Origin: Fusarium oxysporum f. sp. lycopersici 4287
Taxonomy: Eukaryota; Ascomycota; Sordariomycetes; Hypocreales; Nectriaceae
Assembly: GCF_000149955.1 (NCBI RefSeq)
Contig: NC_030988.1
Span: forward strand, 2,132,109 to 2,196,108
Direction of reading: 5' to 3'
DNA: 64,000 nucleotides
How positions within the stretch are numbered: the first letter of the stretch is position 1; each line of letters begins with the position of its first letter. Made by a program: the position numbers and the translations under genes. Shown here in pieces: positions 39,984-49,726 of this stretch. Below the pieces are notes generated by a model. It made no database searches. It saw only the letters and a list, made by a program, of their open reading frames with translations, and was not told the origin of the DNA.

Positions 39984-39990
39984 TACATAT

Positions 39991-42472
39991 TTACAAGCCC
40001 TGTTCACTAGCCACCACGTGTTTCATAACCTGAACAAAACTATCCGGACTAACAGAGATGGAATCGATTCCCGCATCAACCAAGAACTTAGCAAACTCAG
40101 GATGATTGCTCGGTGCCTCACCGCAAAGCCCAATCTTGCATCCCTCCCGACGAGCCACTTCAATAGCTCTGGCGATCATCCACTTAACAGCCTCATCCTG
40201 CTCGTTGAACAAACTCGCCAACTCTCCAGAGTCCCGGTCTACTCCGAGCGTAAGCTGTGCCAGGTCATTAGACCCAATGGAAAAACCGTCAAAGTGTTCA
40301 GTGAAGCTCGAGGCCAGAATGACATTGGATGGAATCTCGCACATGACATAGACCTTAAGACCATTCTCTCCTCGCTTTAGACCGTTCTCCTCCATAACGT
40401 CTAGCACCTTTCGGGCTTCTTTGATTGTTCGGCAGAAGGGTATCATGACGATGGCATTGGTGAGACCTATTTCCTCTCGTACCCTCTTGACAGCCCGGCA
40501 TTCCAGAGCGAACCCCTCTTTGTAGCGAGGTGAGTAATAGCGCGAGGCCCCGCGGAATCCAATCATGGGATTCTCCTCTTTCAGTTCAAACTCAGCACCA
40601 CCTATCAGACGAGCATACTCGTTGGTCTTGAAATCGCTCATCCTGATGATGACTGGTTTAGGGTAGACAGCGGAACAAAGAGTTGCAAGGCCGGATGCCA
40701 ACTTGTCAACAAAGTAATCAGGCTTGGAGGCATAGCCTGCCGTCAACTTGCCAATTTCTCTCTTGGCTTCTCCATCCTTGAGATGTTCGAAGTGAATAAG
40801 AGCCATAGGATGGACTTGGATAGAATTGCTGACGACAAATTCCATACGAGCAAGTCCGATGCCGTCAACTGGGAGTCTCCACCAGCGGTATGCAGCTGCA
40901 GGGTTGGCCAGATTCAGCATGATCTTTGTTCGGACCGAAGGGAGTTCAGATATGTAAACCATCTGGGTGGTGATTTCCGAGATTCCATCATAGACAAGAC
41001 CTGAATCACCTTCTGCACACGATACAGTGACATCCCTGACCGGTGTGCAGAACGTATGTGGCATTTCCTGTACCCACGACTGCTGGAATACCTAGTTCGC
41101 GACTGACAATGGCGGCATGAGAAGTACGCCCACCTTGGTCGGTGATGATAGCGGCGGCGCGCTTCATGACAGGCACCCAGTCAGGATCTGTAGCCTCGGT
41201 GACCAAAATAGATCCATCGATAAACTTATCCATGTCCGAGACCGTATTGAGCAGGCAGATACGCCCAGCAACTGCTTTATCACCAATGGATAGTCCAGTG
41301 GTCAATATATGGCCACGTTCACCAACCTTGTAGGTTTTAAAGGCAGCTGTGTCACGACGAGACTGCACAGTCTCGGGTCTGGCCTGGACGATGAAAAGCT
41401 TTCCCGAAGAGCCATCCCTGGCCCACTCCATATCCATCGGGCAACCATAATGCTCTTCAATGAGACATGCCCATCGTGACAGCTGGAGAATTTCTTCATC
41501 CTCGAGAACATAAGCGGCTTGCTCAGCCCTGGACGTGGGGACATTACGTGTAGGTCTGCACTTATCCCCATAAACCATTTTGATTGACTTATCGCCAAGT
41601 TTCTTGCTTAGAATTGGTGAAAGATTCTTGTTGGACAAGAGAGGCTTGAAAGATTGGTATTCATCCGGGTTGACCGTGCCCTGAACAACGTTCTCGCCAA
41701 GACCCCAAGCAGCATTGATGAGAACAACTTTGTCGAATCCGCTCTCGGTATCTATAGAGAACATGACACCCGAACCACCGATATCAGAGCGAACCATTTG
41801 TTGTACTCCAATGGAAAGAGCCACGCTTGCATGGCTGAACTCCTTGATTTGGCGATAGCTGATGGCTCGATCTGTGAAGAGTGAAGCGTAGCATCGTCGA
41901 CAGGCATCTAGCAGTGCTTCTCTACCTTGAATATTCAGGTACGTCTCCTGCTGTCCAGCGAAGCTCGCATCAGGAAGATCTTCAGCTGTTGCGCTAGATC
42001 GTACTGCAACACTCAGATTATCAACCTGAGCTTTATCACAAAGGTCTTGATAGGCTGACAAAATGGCCTCTGCAGTATCAGCTGGCCATGTCCCACGTAG
42101 GAACAAGCTACGTATGGCATGGCCTGCCTCGGCGAGTGTCTGTTGACCAGCCTGCCATTCATTGACCAATTCATCGATTTTGCCGCGGATGTTATTGGCA
42201 TCGACGTAGTGCCAGTAGGCATAGGAGGATGTCGCGAAGCCTGGTGGCACTGGAATCCCTTTGGGTCCGAGGGCTCGAACCATTTCGCCCAAGGAGGAAT
42301 TCTTGCCGCCGACTAGGCCGACATCACTTCGAGCCAGGTGCTCAAAGTTGAGAACCAGAGGTTCAGCAGTCCAATCGTCATTCATGATTGAATAATTGCT
42401 TGAACGTGACGCAGAAGCCCTATAGAGTAAAGATGTAATGGGGGTTGAGGCTTGTTTTATGAGCACAAACAT
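39991..42472 (-). CDS. phosphoenolpyruvate synthase, with one frameshift
   Basis: PEP synthase makes PEP from pyruvate and ATP, giving AMP and phosphate. The full three-domain order is present. The N-terminal ATP-grasp/PPDK_N domain has GLVGGKNSSLGEMVRALG, SVAVRSSATAEDLPDASFAG and FIVQARPET. The swivelling phospho-His domain has DQGGRTSHAAIVSRELG. The C-terminal PEP-binding barrel has MIGFRGASRY, IGSNDLAQLTLGVDRDSG and IGLCGEAPSNHPEFA (catalytic Cys). Total length is near 825 residues, close to bacterial PpsA plus about 30. One extra G in a GGG run (41034-41036) shifts the frame just after the phospho-His domain, between GTGNATYVLHTGQ and DVTVSCAEGDSG. Everything else is open, so it is either a very young pseudogene or a sequence error. 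The extra N-terminus (before MNDDWTAEPLVLNFEHL) is Ser/Arg-rich. It is divergent from pyruvate decarboxylase. Confidence 0.88.
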
Positions 42473-43273
42473 TTGCGTAGACCGTCAGATACGAGTGAAT
42501 CAGTCTTTCATTCTTGAGTTTCCCCATTTATGATGGGAGACTTTGATGTGTCACTATACTGTCATCTTTCCATTGTCTCAACAGCATGAATCTCCTCTTT
42601 CCCTAACCTTTTTGAGTTTACATTAGTGTCGTTGGAACTCATCATGTTATCCTAAAAGTGGGGTAAACTCAAGACTTTACGACCTGGAGGTACAGTGGAC
42701 AATACATTATGAGAATGCGACTTGACCTGGTGAATCTTGGGACATATAAGTTGTTCATGACGCCACGCATGTTAAGTGGCTTTCGCTTGTCTCTAAGGAC
42801 TACTGCTTCAATACCGGGAAGTTTCCGAGTAGACATCCATAACGACATAACCGGTCAGCTCATTTGCCGGTCATGTTATGGTGGCCTGATTACGATAGTG
42901 GCTTGAACCTTAGTATGTTACAACTACTAGCACGTAATCAGAGGCTTGCAATCTCCAGTTCGCAGCCAGTAAGACGTCAAAGGCACTGGGAATACACGTC
43001 TAGTATCTCCCAGCCAGAACACCTCCATATCTTCTCAAATGATCATTCTATGACTCCATTACAGGGTGATATCGAAGAGGGTATGACTACGCGATGCATT
43101 GTAATCATGCAAATTTAGTGGACAATCCCCCGCTGCAGTACATATGGTCGAATATTTAGACAACTCGATGTCAAGGACCAGCAATTCAAGACTACCTTGG
43201 CTGCTTTCCTCATTTTTGTACAAGGCCGATATATTCGTGCCACCAGTATACAGGAATCCCCATTTCCGTCGCC
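42473..43273. promoter_or_regulatory. shared divergent promoter region of PEP synthase and pyruvate decarboxylase
   Basis: 800 bp between two start codons that face away from each other, with no coding frame. The head-to-head layout would allow joint control, but I could not assign any binding site. Confidence 0.4.
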
Positions 43274-44971
43274 ATGTCGCCCTTCACCGTGGGTGATTAT
43301 CTTGCTGAGAGGCTTGTCCAGATCGGAATCCGTCATCATTTCATTGTCCCAGGGGACTACAACCTAATTCTCCGCGACAAGCTTGAGGCTCATCCGTCCC
43401 TGACTGAAATAGGCTGCACGAATGAGCTCAACTGCTCTCTCGCCGCTGAAGGCTATGCTCGCGCGAATGGCATTGGTGTCTGTATCGTGACGTACAGCGT
43501 CGGCGCTTTCTCTACCTTCAATGGAATCGGCAGTGCCTACGCTGAGAGACTTCCTCTTATCCTTGTTAGTGGAGCGCCTAATACCAACGATGTGGGCCAA
43601 CACCTACTCCATCACACTCTTAGTGAATATGACACGACATATCAGCTTGAGATGGCCAGAAAGATCACTTGTTTCGCGGCTCGTGTGCGTCAGGCATTGA
43701 ACGCTCCTGGGATTATCGATACAGCTATCCGAGCTGCCCTCACACAAACGAAACCTGTTTACATAGAGGTTCCAGTTAACCTTGCGGGCGAGACCTGTCT
43801 TCGTCCTGGACCTATAACCTCGCTTCTTACATCAGCTCCATGCAACCAACACGCACTCGATGTTGCTGTATCCAAATCGTGCGAGCTTATTGGTACCAAA
43901 CACAGGTGCATTATCCTTGTTGGGCCCCTGGTACGTAGGGCCAAAGCTCAGGATGCTCTCCTTCAATTGGCAGAGGCGATCGGATGTGCTGTCGTCATCC
44001 AACCAGCTGCCAAGGGCTCATTTCCTGAAGATCATGCACAGTTTGCTGGCATGTTTTGGGGTCAGGTCAGCACCCTAGCGGCTGACGCTATCGTAAATTG
44101 GGCTGATCTGCTTATTTGCATTGGCACTGTCTTCACCGACTACAGCACTGTTGGTTGGACAGCTTTACCAAGTGTCCCGCAGCTTGTTGTTGATATGAAC
44201 AATATAACAGTGGCTTCCAAGCTCTACTGCAGCCTTATTGAAATGCACGACTTTCTGTCGAGACTAGCTGCGACAGTTGGCTGGAATGATACTACCATGA
44301 TTGAGTATAACAGGTTACGTCCTGATCCATCTCTGGGAAAACCCTCACGTGGTCCTGAGAAGTTAACGAGAAAGGAGATTGCTCGACAAACGCAAGCCCT
44401 GCTGTCACTTAACCCTGATACTACGGTGTTTGCGGACACTGGTGACTCATGGTTTAACGGACTGAAGTTGAGTCTTCCATTTGGAGCTGAATTTGAGATT
44501 GAAATGCAATGGGGCCATCCTGGATGGTCTATTCCCGCATCATTCGGTTACACCCTTGCAAGGCCGCAACGACAGATTATCGTCATGGTTGGAGACGGTG
44601 CCTTCCAGATGACAGCCCAGGAAGTATCTCAAATGGTAAGATACAGAGTGCCTATCATTATACTCCTCATGAATAACCGAGGCTACACTATCGAGGTGGA
44701 AATTCACGATGGACTATATAATCGAGTTCAGAACTGGGATTATGGTCATTTAGTCGAGGCGTTTAGTTGTGAGGATGAAGGAAAGATCGCGCTTGGTCTT
44801 GAAGCTCGCACTTCTGAGGAACTTTCGAATGGTTTGGAACGAGCCGTTGCGCATACTGATGGTCCAACGCTCATTAATTGTATTATCCATCAAGACGACT
44901 GTAGTCGGGAGTTGATTACTTGGGGGCATTTTGTAGCTGCTGCTAATGTTCGAGGGCCGAAGAAGGATTAG
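43274..44971 (+). CDS. pyruvate decarboxylase (ThDP-dependent)
   Basis: A 565-residue single-exon enzyme that turns pyruvate into acetaldehyde and CO2 in the cytosol, the first step of ethanol fermentation. The cofactor-activating Glu lies in GCTNELNCSLAAEGYARANG, and the active-site His pair in VGQHLLHHTLSE. The ThDP/Mg motif starts GDGAFQMTAQEVSQM and closes with MNNRGYTIE. ADTGDSWFN and QWGHPGWSIPASFGYTLA match the C-terminal ThDP domain of yeast-type decarboxylases. The length is normal (yeast enzymes are about 563). It is intact and has no intron. An indolepyruvate decarboxylase role cannot be ruled out from sequence alone. It lies divergent to PEP synthase. Confidence 0.9.
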   Translation: MSPFTVGDYLAERLVQIGIRHHFIVPGDYNLILRDKLEAHPSLTEIGCTNELNCSLAAEGYARANGIGVCIVTYSVGAFSTFNGIGSAYAERLPLILVSGAPNTNDVGQHLLHHTLSEYDTTYQLEMARKITCFAARVRQALNAPGIIDTAIRAALTQTKPVYIEVPVNLAGETCLRPGPITSLLTSAPCNQHALDVAVSKSCELIGTKHRCIILVGPLVRRAKAQDALLQLAEAIGCAVVIQPAAKGSFPEDHAQFAGMFWGQVSTLAADAIVNWADLLICIGTVFTDYSTVGWTALPSVPQLVVDMNNITVASKLYCSLIEMHDFLSRLAATVGWNDTTMIEYNRLRPDPSLGKPSRGPEKLTRKEIARQTQALLSLNPDTTVFADTGDSWFNGLKLSLPFGAEFEIEMQWGHPGWSIPASFGYTLARPQRQIIVMVGDGAFQMTAQEVSQMVRYRVPIIILLMNNRGYTIEVEIHDGLYNRVQNWDYGHLVEAFSCEDEGKIALGLEARTSEELSNGLERAVAHTDGPTLINCIIHQDDCSRELITWGHFVAAANVRGPKKD

Positions 44972-45002
44972 TTTTAATGGTAACTAGCTAACGTGTATAA
45001 GT

Positions 45003-45999
45003 ATGCGTCGCACTAAAAATAACCCCCCCTATACTACTTTTGAACCGCAACCAGTCTCTATCATCGAGGGAGCAGCCAGCTATGGCTTCGCCATTCACCA
45101 GCAGCACCTCTCCATCTGCGACGGCTCGGGCCGTCTTGGACCTGCCGAGGTCTTTAATGCTGAACTTACAGGAGCACTGGAGGGCCTTAAGGCCGCTCTC
45201 AACCCCCCAGGATCGGCGGCACGGGACATTGTAGTCTGTCTAGACAACCTGGCAGCCGCCACATGCCTACGGGGCTCACCGTCTGATTCTTCACAAGCAG
45301 TCCTTGTCGAGTTCCGGGCGATAGCTGCATCACACGGAGCTACACAAAAGCGCTGGATACCTGGACACACGGACATTCCCGGCAACGAACAAGCCGATAA
45401 ACTAGCAAAGGCGGCGTCCTCGCTACCAGAACCGGAAGGCGCTCAGCCGACACTAGCATACCTGCGAAAGGTGGCGAGACAGAAACCAAAAGAAGCTTTC
45501 GAAACCTAGTAGATCACCTCCGTTCCTGAGCAATAGGAAGGAACTTCGACAAGTACATCAAGTTGACCAAGTCAAGCGCCTTCTTCGAAAGGATATGCAC
45601 TCGTTACTAAACGAGGCAGATCGGAGATGCATTTGCGTCTCCTCCTCTCCTTTTAGCTTCCTTTCCCTTCTGTTTCTTTGTTTCTTTTCTTTATTCTCAT
45701 GGGCTTGGCCGGCTCGTGCGGTCATGCCGCCGCCCTCTCCCCAGTCTCACTAAAGACTGACCGATAGAGCGGCTACCATTATGATAGCCGCACCTGGTCA
45801 TCCCGCTGACGGGTAACAGGCTCGACAGGACGCGCTTTTGAGCCGATGATATGCTGGATAGTGGTCTGTTCTGTAATTTGCGAAAGCTTTACTTAGATTT
45901 TAGCACTAGAGACTCTAGCTTAGCACGTCCTGTGCCCCAATAGGGGCCTTTACGGGCCTCACGGCCCCCGGACGAAAAATATACATACATACATACATA
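45003..45999 (+). mobile_element. 5'-truncated LINE (Tad/I-type) with RNase H and TACA tail
   Basis: The frame 45003-45509 encodes the RNase H domain of a non-LTR retrotransposon: YGFAIHQQHLSICDGSGRLG, FNAELTGALEGLKAAL, ICVCLDN-like VVCLDNLAAAT and WIPGHTDIPGNEQADKLAKA, holding the D-E-D-D residues. It ends at TAG-TAG (45507-45512), where the family normally continues with two Trp (TGG TGG). The 3' UTR runs on to a (TACA)n-type tail near 45981-45998. The 5' four-fifths (gag, EN, RT) are missing, as usual for a truncated LINE insertion. It starts 32 bp after the pyruvate decarboxylase stop. Confidence 0.8.
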
Positions 46000-46011
46000 A
46001 GTTTGTGATGG

Positions 46012-46335
46012 CGACGGGAAGACTGAGTTGAGAAAGGGAAAACAGAACATATTAAACATGAACATCACAGTTGACTACTAACATTGAACAGCCTCAAGTT
46101 GACAGACCATGCTTCAGCTGCTGAAGATAGGATGCTGAACACGGAGAAGTCCGCCTTCAAGCAAGCCTATCGCAGGGACAAGCGAGGCTGGGAAATGTGG
46201 CGGGGAGTAGGGATTGGTGAGGTCTGAGCCAGAAGTCGGGGAAAAGAATGTAACGAGATTTAACGTTCTAGGCCTTATGAGGCGTATCCTCCCCGGGCGG
46301 AATAAATTCGTTCATTCATCCATCACTCATTAGTA
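46012..46335 (+). mobile_element. possible second LINE 3' end
   Basis: Sequence ending in GGCGGAATAAATTCGTTCAT and TTCATCCATCACTCATT, a degenerate (ATTC)n-like tail, following directly on the TACA-tailed LINE. No coding domain is readable. The call rests on tail style only. Confidence 0.35.
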
Positions 46336-46589
46336 GTATAGTAGCGTAGGTCTAGTTTATCCAGTTGGAAAACCCAACCGTCACAGTTCGGGGCTGGCCA
46401 GTGGGGAATGGTCGAGTGTCAATTTATCGGCTCACGTGGCTATGACCTGATTCCTAGATGCTGAAAGTGCCTAGAGGAGAGGGCCGCACAGTACACCACT
46501 GTAAAGCCACAGGACCAGATAAGCCACATAAGCCCACCATGACACCACGTTGAAGACGGAATCTCTCCAGGGTTGGATCTGGGCTAATC

Positions 46590-47590
46590 TGTTTATTAGT
46601 TGCATTCACATGTGGTCGCGTCTTGACATTAATTGGCGACCATGATCACTGGCATCACGTCATCGGACTTGTAGTGGATGCCGCTAGGCTCATCTGAGTC
46701 TAGTCTAGATCGAACCTCAGGGTTAACGTATGATCAAGCACAAATCGCACATCCCTCCTGTTTGGCTCTCAAGCGCACCCTCTCGCTCGATATGCAGTGA
46801 AAACAGTCGCCAACAAGTGGCTTAAACATGGTTCCATTATGATCTTTGGCGCGGGAACCCACAATCATATGCTCAGAAAACATCGATAGAGACCGCAACT
46901 GATGCGAAACGCAGCCTTTATAACTCGCTGTATTCCACTTGGCATTGCGAGAAATTTGACACAAAATCTTCATTGAAAACCACGATTCATGGCTTACATC
47001 CCGCGAGACAACTTAACAAATCAGAGTGACGCCTCCACCCCATCGACGCCTACACCTATTTTCTCTGGGTTAGTGGGCGGCATCATCGGTGTACCTTTGG
47101 TAATCATCATTTTGTACGCGTTTCCTTCGTAGATGTGCGGTCCGTGTCCATGTTAATAAAGGTAGCTTCATTGTGAAATCACTATATCATCATCCCCAAC
47201 CCCAGGGAGACATCGAGGCGGCGAAACCTTCACCCAAGGATACAGTCGATCTACGGACGGTAAACGACGCAAACCCGTCACAAAAATACGAAGCAGCAAA
47301 GGGGCTAAAGAAGCAGGCAACCTGGGCTTCAACGCAGTCTAGTTCAGCTGAAGTCTGGTAAGTTCCAAGTTGAAATGAGAGAGTTTTCTGCCCATACTGA
47401 CATCAGGATAGTGCAATATGCATCGAAGTTCTGGGGGACCAGGACGATGTCCGACGGTTGAAATGTAAACATGTCTTCCATACGAGTTGCATTGACTCCT
47501 GGTTCCAGAAACACCATATCGACTGCCCACTATGCAAGTCGATATTTATTCCAGATAGGCGCGGTGATGCTAAAGGCGTTCATTAGCCGA
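46590..47590. repeat. segmental duplication, copy 2
   Basis: Diverged copy of 34480-35810, in the same orientation, 12 kb away; includes the intact RING-H2 gene and its upstream region. Confidence 0.75.
46989..47586 (+). CDS. membrane-anchored RING-H2 protein, copy C (intact)
   Basis: A three-exon gene, 46989-47113, 47166-47357 and 47412-47586, giving 163 residues. It starts MAYIPRDNLTNQSDASTPST, then a single membrane segment (GLVGGIIGVPLVIIIFFIV), a polar linker rich in Lys/Ser (KYEAAKGLKKQATWASTQSS), and the RING-H2: CAICIEVLGDQDDV, LKCKHVFHTSC, DCPLC. All eight zinc ligands are present. The introns are GTACGC...GGTAG and GTAAGT...GATAG. Intron 2 splits the first zinc Cys codon (TG|T), matching copies A and B. 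A membrane-bound ubiquitin ligase is the likely role (family inference). Length and layout equal copy A (162 residues), although sequence outside the RING has diverged strongly. Confidence 0.8.
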
Positions 47591-47672
47591 GGTTTTATCA
47601 GCGATTATGATATATTAAGATATTAGGCTTGTAGTGCTCGGGATAAGGGGAAATTAGATCAGAGGAAATATA

Positions 47673-49643
47673 ACGTAGACGATAAGCGGGTGTTATAAAA
47701 ATCCCTCATACACCTCACTTTATATCTGATCAATTAATTCTCAACCACCTAATATGCCACAATTAAATGAAGAGGCTAGAGTTCTTCTTGCTCTTCAGGC
47801 GCTCCAAAATAACCCTAAGTTAACGCTCCGATGAGCTGCAGAGATATATGAAGTTGGTCCTATGAAGCTATGGCGCCGACGCAAAGGCATACTCTCTATA
47901 CATGATACTATCCCAAAGTCGCAGAAACTATCTGATCTAGAGGAACAGATCATAGTTCAGTATATTCTCGACCTCGATTCGCGAGGATTTCCTCCCCGGC
48001 ATCGTAGTGTTGAAGAAATGGCCAATGGACTGCTTACTGATCGCGATGCATCACCAGTTGGCAAGCGCTGGGCTATCAATTTTGTCAAGCGGCAACCAGA
48101 CCTCAAGACGCGTTTTCAGCGGAGATATGACTATCAAAGGGCTAGATGTGAAGATCCGACTACTATTCGCAATTGGTTCAGGCTCGTACAGAATACAATC
48201 GCAAAGTATGGTATCCGATCAGATGATATCTATAACTTTGATGAGACCGGCTTTATGATGGGCATGATTGGAAGCGGTATAGTTACTACAGGCGCAGAAA
48301 GGCGTGGAAAGCCAAAAGCTGTGCAGCCTGGAAATCGGGAATGGGTTACAGTTATCCAGGCGATTAATGCGGAAGGCTGGGCAATTGATCCATTTATCGT
48401 GGTTGCAGGCCAATATCACCTTGCCAATTGGTACCGAGAAAGCAACCTCCCGGGCGATTGGGCTATCACCACGACCCAAAATGGCTGGACAGATAATGAG
48501 ACGGGTCTCGAGTGGCTAAAGCACTTTGACCGATCTACAGCCAATCGATCAGTTGGTTCCTATCGTCTTCTGATCCTTGATGGTCACGAAAGTCACCACT
48601 CGACCGACTTTGAGATATATTGTGAGGAGCATAATATCATTACGCTTTGTATGCCGCCTCATTCATCTCATCTACTTCAACCTCTTGGCGTCGGGTGCTT
48701 TGGGCCGCTGAAAAAGGCATATGGTCGAGAAATTGAGCATCTAATCAGAAGCTCTATAACACATATTTCCAAGACCGAGTTCTTCCCGGCCTTTTATGCC
48801 GCTTTTCAGGCTACTATGACCGAGAAGGATATTAAAGGAGGTTTTAGGGAGCTGGCCTTGTCCCTTTTGATCCAGAAAGTGTAGTCTCAAAGCTTGATGT
48901 GCAGCTACGGACTCCAACACCTGCTGAGGAGGAAGCAGGCCAGGCACAACCTTGGACTTCAAAGACCCCGAAGACAATTATTGAGGCTGAATCGCAGTCT
49001 GAATACCTTGAAAGACGAGTTAGAAGGCATCAAAGAAGCTCTCTAGAGTCAATTTTAGAAGCACTAAAGTCTCTTTCAAAAGGAACAAAGGCAGTTATGC
49101 ATGAGATGGCTTTAATGAGGGCTGAGATCCAAGATTTTCGACAGGCGAATGAGATACTCAGCCGACGGCGCAGAGCAAAAAGAACCCGCCTACAGAATAG
49201 AGGGAAGATGACAGTAGAGGAAGGTCGGAATCTAACTGATCAGATAGATATAGATACGCAGGTAGTAGCCGAATTGTCGAAAAGTGGTGGTTAGGGGAGG
49301 TCGGTGCGACCGGGGGTTCGGCGCTGTGGGAGATGCGGCAAGGAAGAAAAGCGCGGCGCATGCTTATCATGTACGGTAGCTGGTCAAATTTAAAAGTCTT
49401 GAAAAAGACAGTGCGAATAAGATTTTTTATTTATTCTTAAGTAAAAGAATTTCAGAATTTTAAAAACTAAGTTATATAAAATATATTATCCATTCAATAT
49501 ACCCTACAATTATGAGCTTCTAGTAAATTAATTCTGATTTTTGGAAGCTTAATAAAGATACTAGTTAGACCTTCAGGTGTAAATGCTAAGAAATTAATTT
49601 TTGGTCCACTCACTTTTCTGGTCCACTTGCTTATCATGTACGT
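47673..49643 (+). mobile_element. pogo-type transposon, related to the one at 13127, nested in an LTR
   Basis: The left end ACGTAGACGATAAGC and right end GCTTATCATGTACGT are imperfect TIRs of the same outer pattern as the 13127 element (ACGTGGTTGATAAGC). TA flanks both ends (47671-47672 and 49644-49645). The right flank is the LTR sequence also present at 35252-35330, so the element landed in an LTR copy. TIRs and gene are clearly older than in the 13127 copy. Confidence 0.8.
47754..49393 (+). pseudogene. pogo-type transposase, one nonsense codon and frameshifts
   Basis: Close relative of the transposase at 13233-14888. It starts at ATG 47754 (MPQLNEEARVLLALQALQNN) and hits TGA at 47832-47834 where the relative has Arg. 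It continues with a good DDE core (FDETGFMMGM, LLILDGHESHHS, SHLLQPLGVGCF). The third acidic residue is lost here (PLG instead of PLD). A missing G near 48851 shifts the frame after KGGFRE. The C-terminal part (LSRRRRAKRTRLQNRGKMTV) continues in the next frame, and a zinc-knuckle remnant (RCGRCGKEEKRGACLSC) needs another shift. It is inactive. Confidence 0.85.
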
Positions 49644-49726
49644 TAGGACTTTAAACTTTATATCTAGGACTTTCAGACTGTTAGTCTGAATCCTGAAGGG
49701 AAGGGGGATCCCCGGATTTTCCCACA
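49644..49726 (-). mobile_element. LTR fragment matching the solo LTR at 35141
   Basis: 79 bp (49644-49722) equal to 35252-35330 except for one base, then a diverged LTR end (CCCACA against CCAACA). The rest of this LTR seems to lie left of the nested pogo element, where TTGTAGTGCTCGGG at about 47627 resembles CAGTAGTGCTGGG of the solo LTR. Confidence 0.7.
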
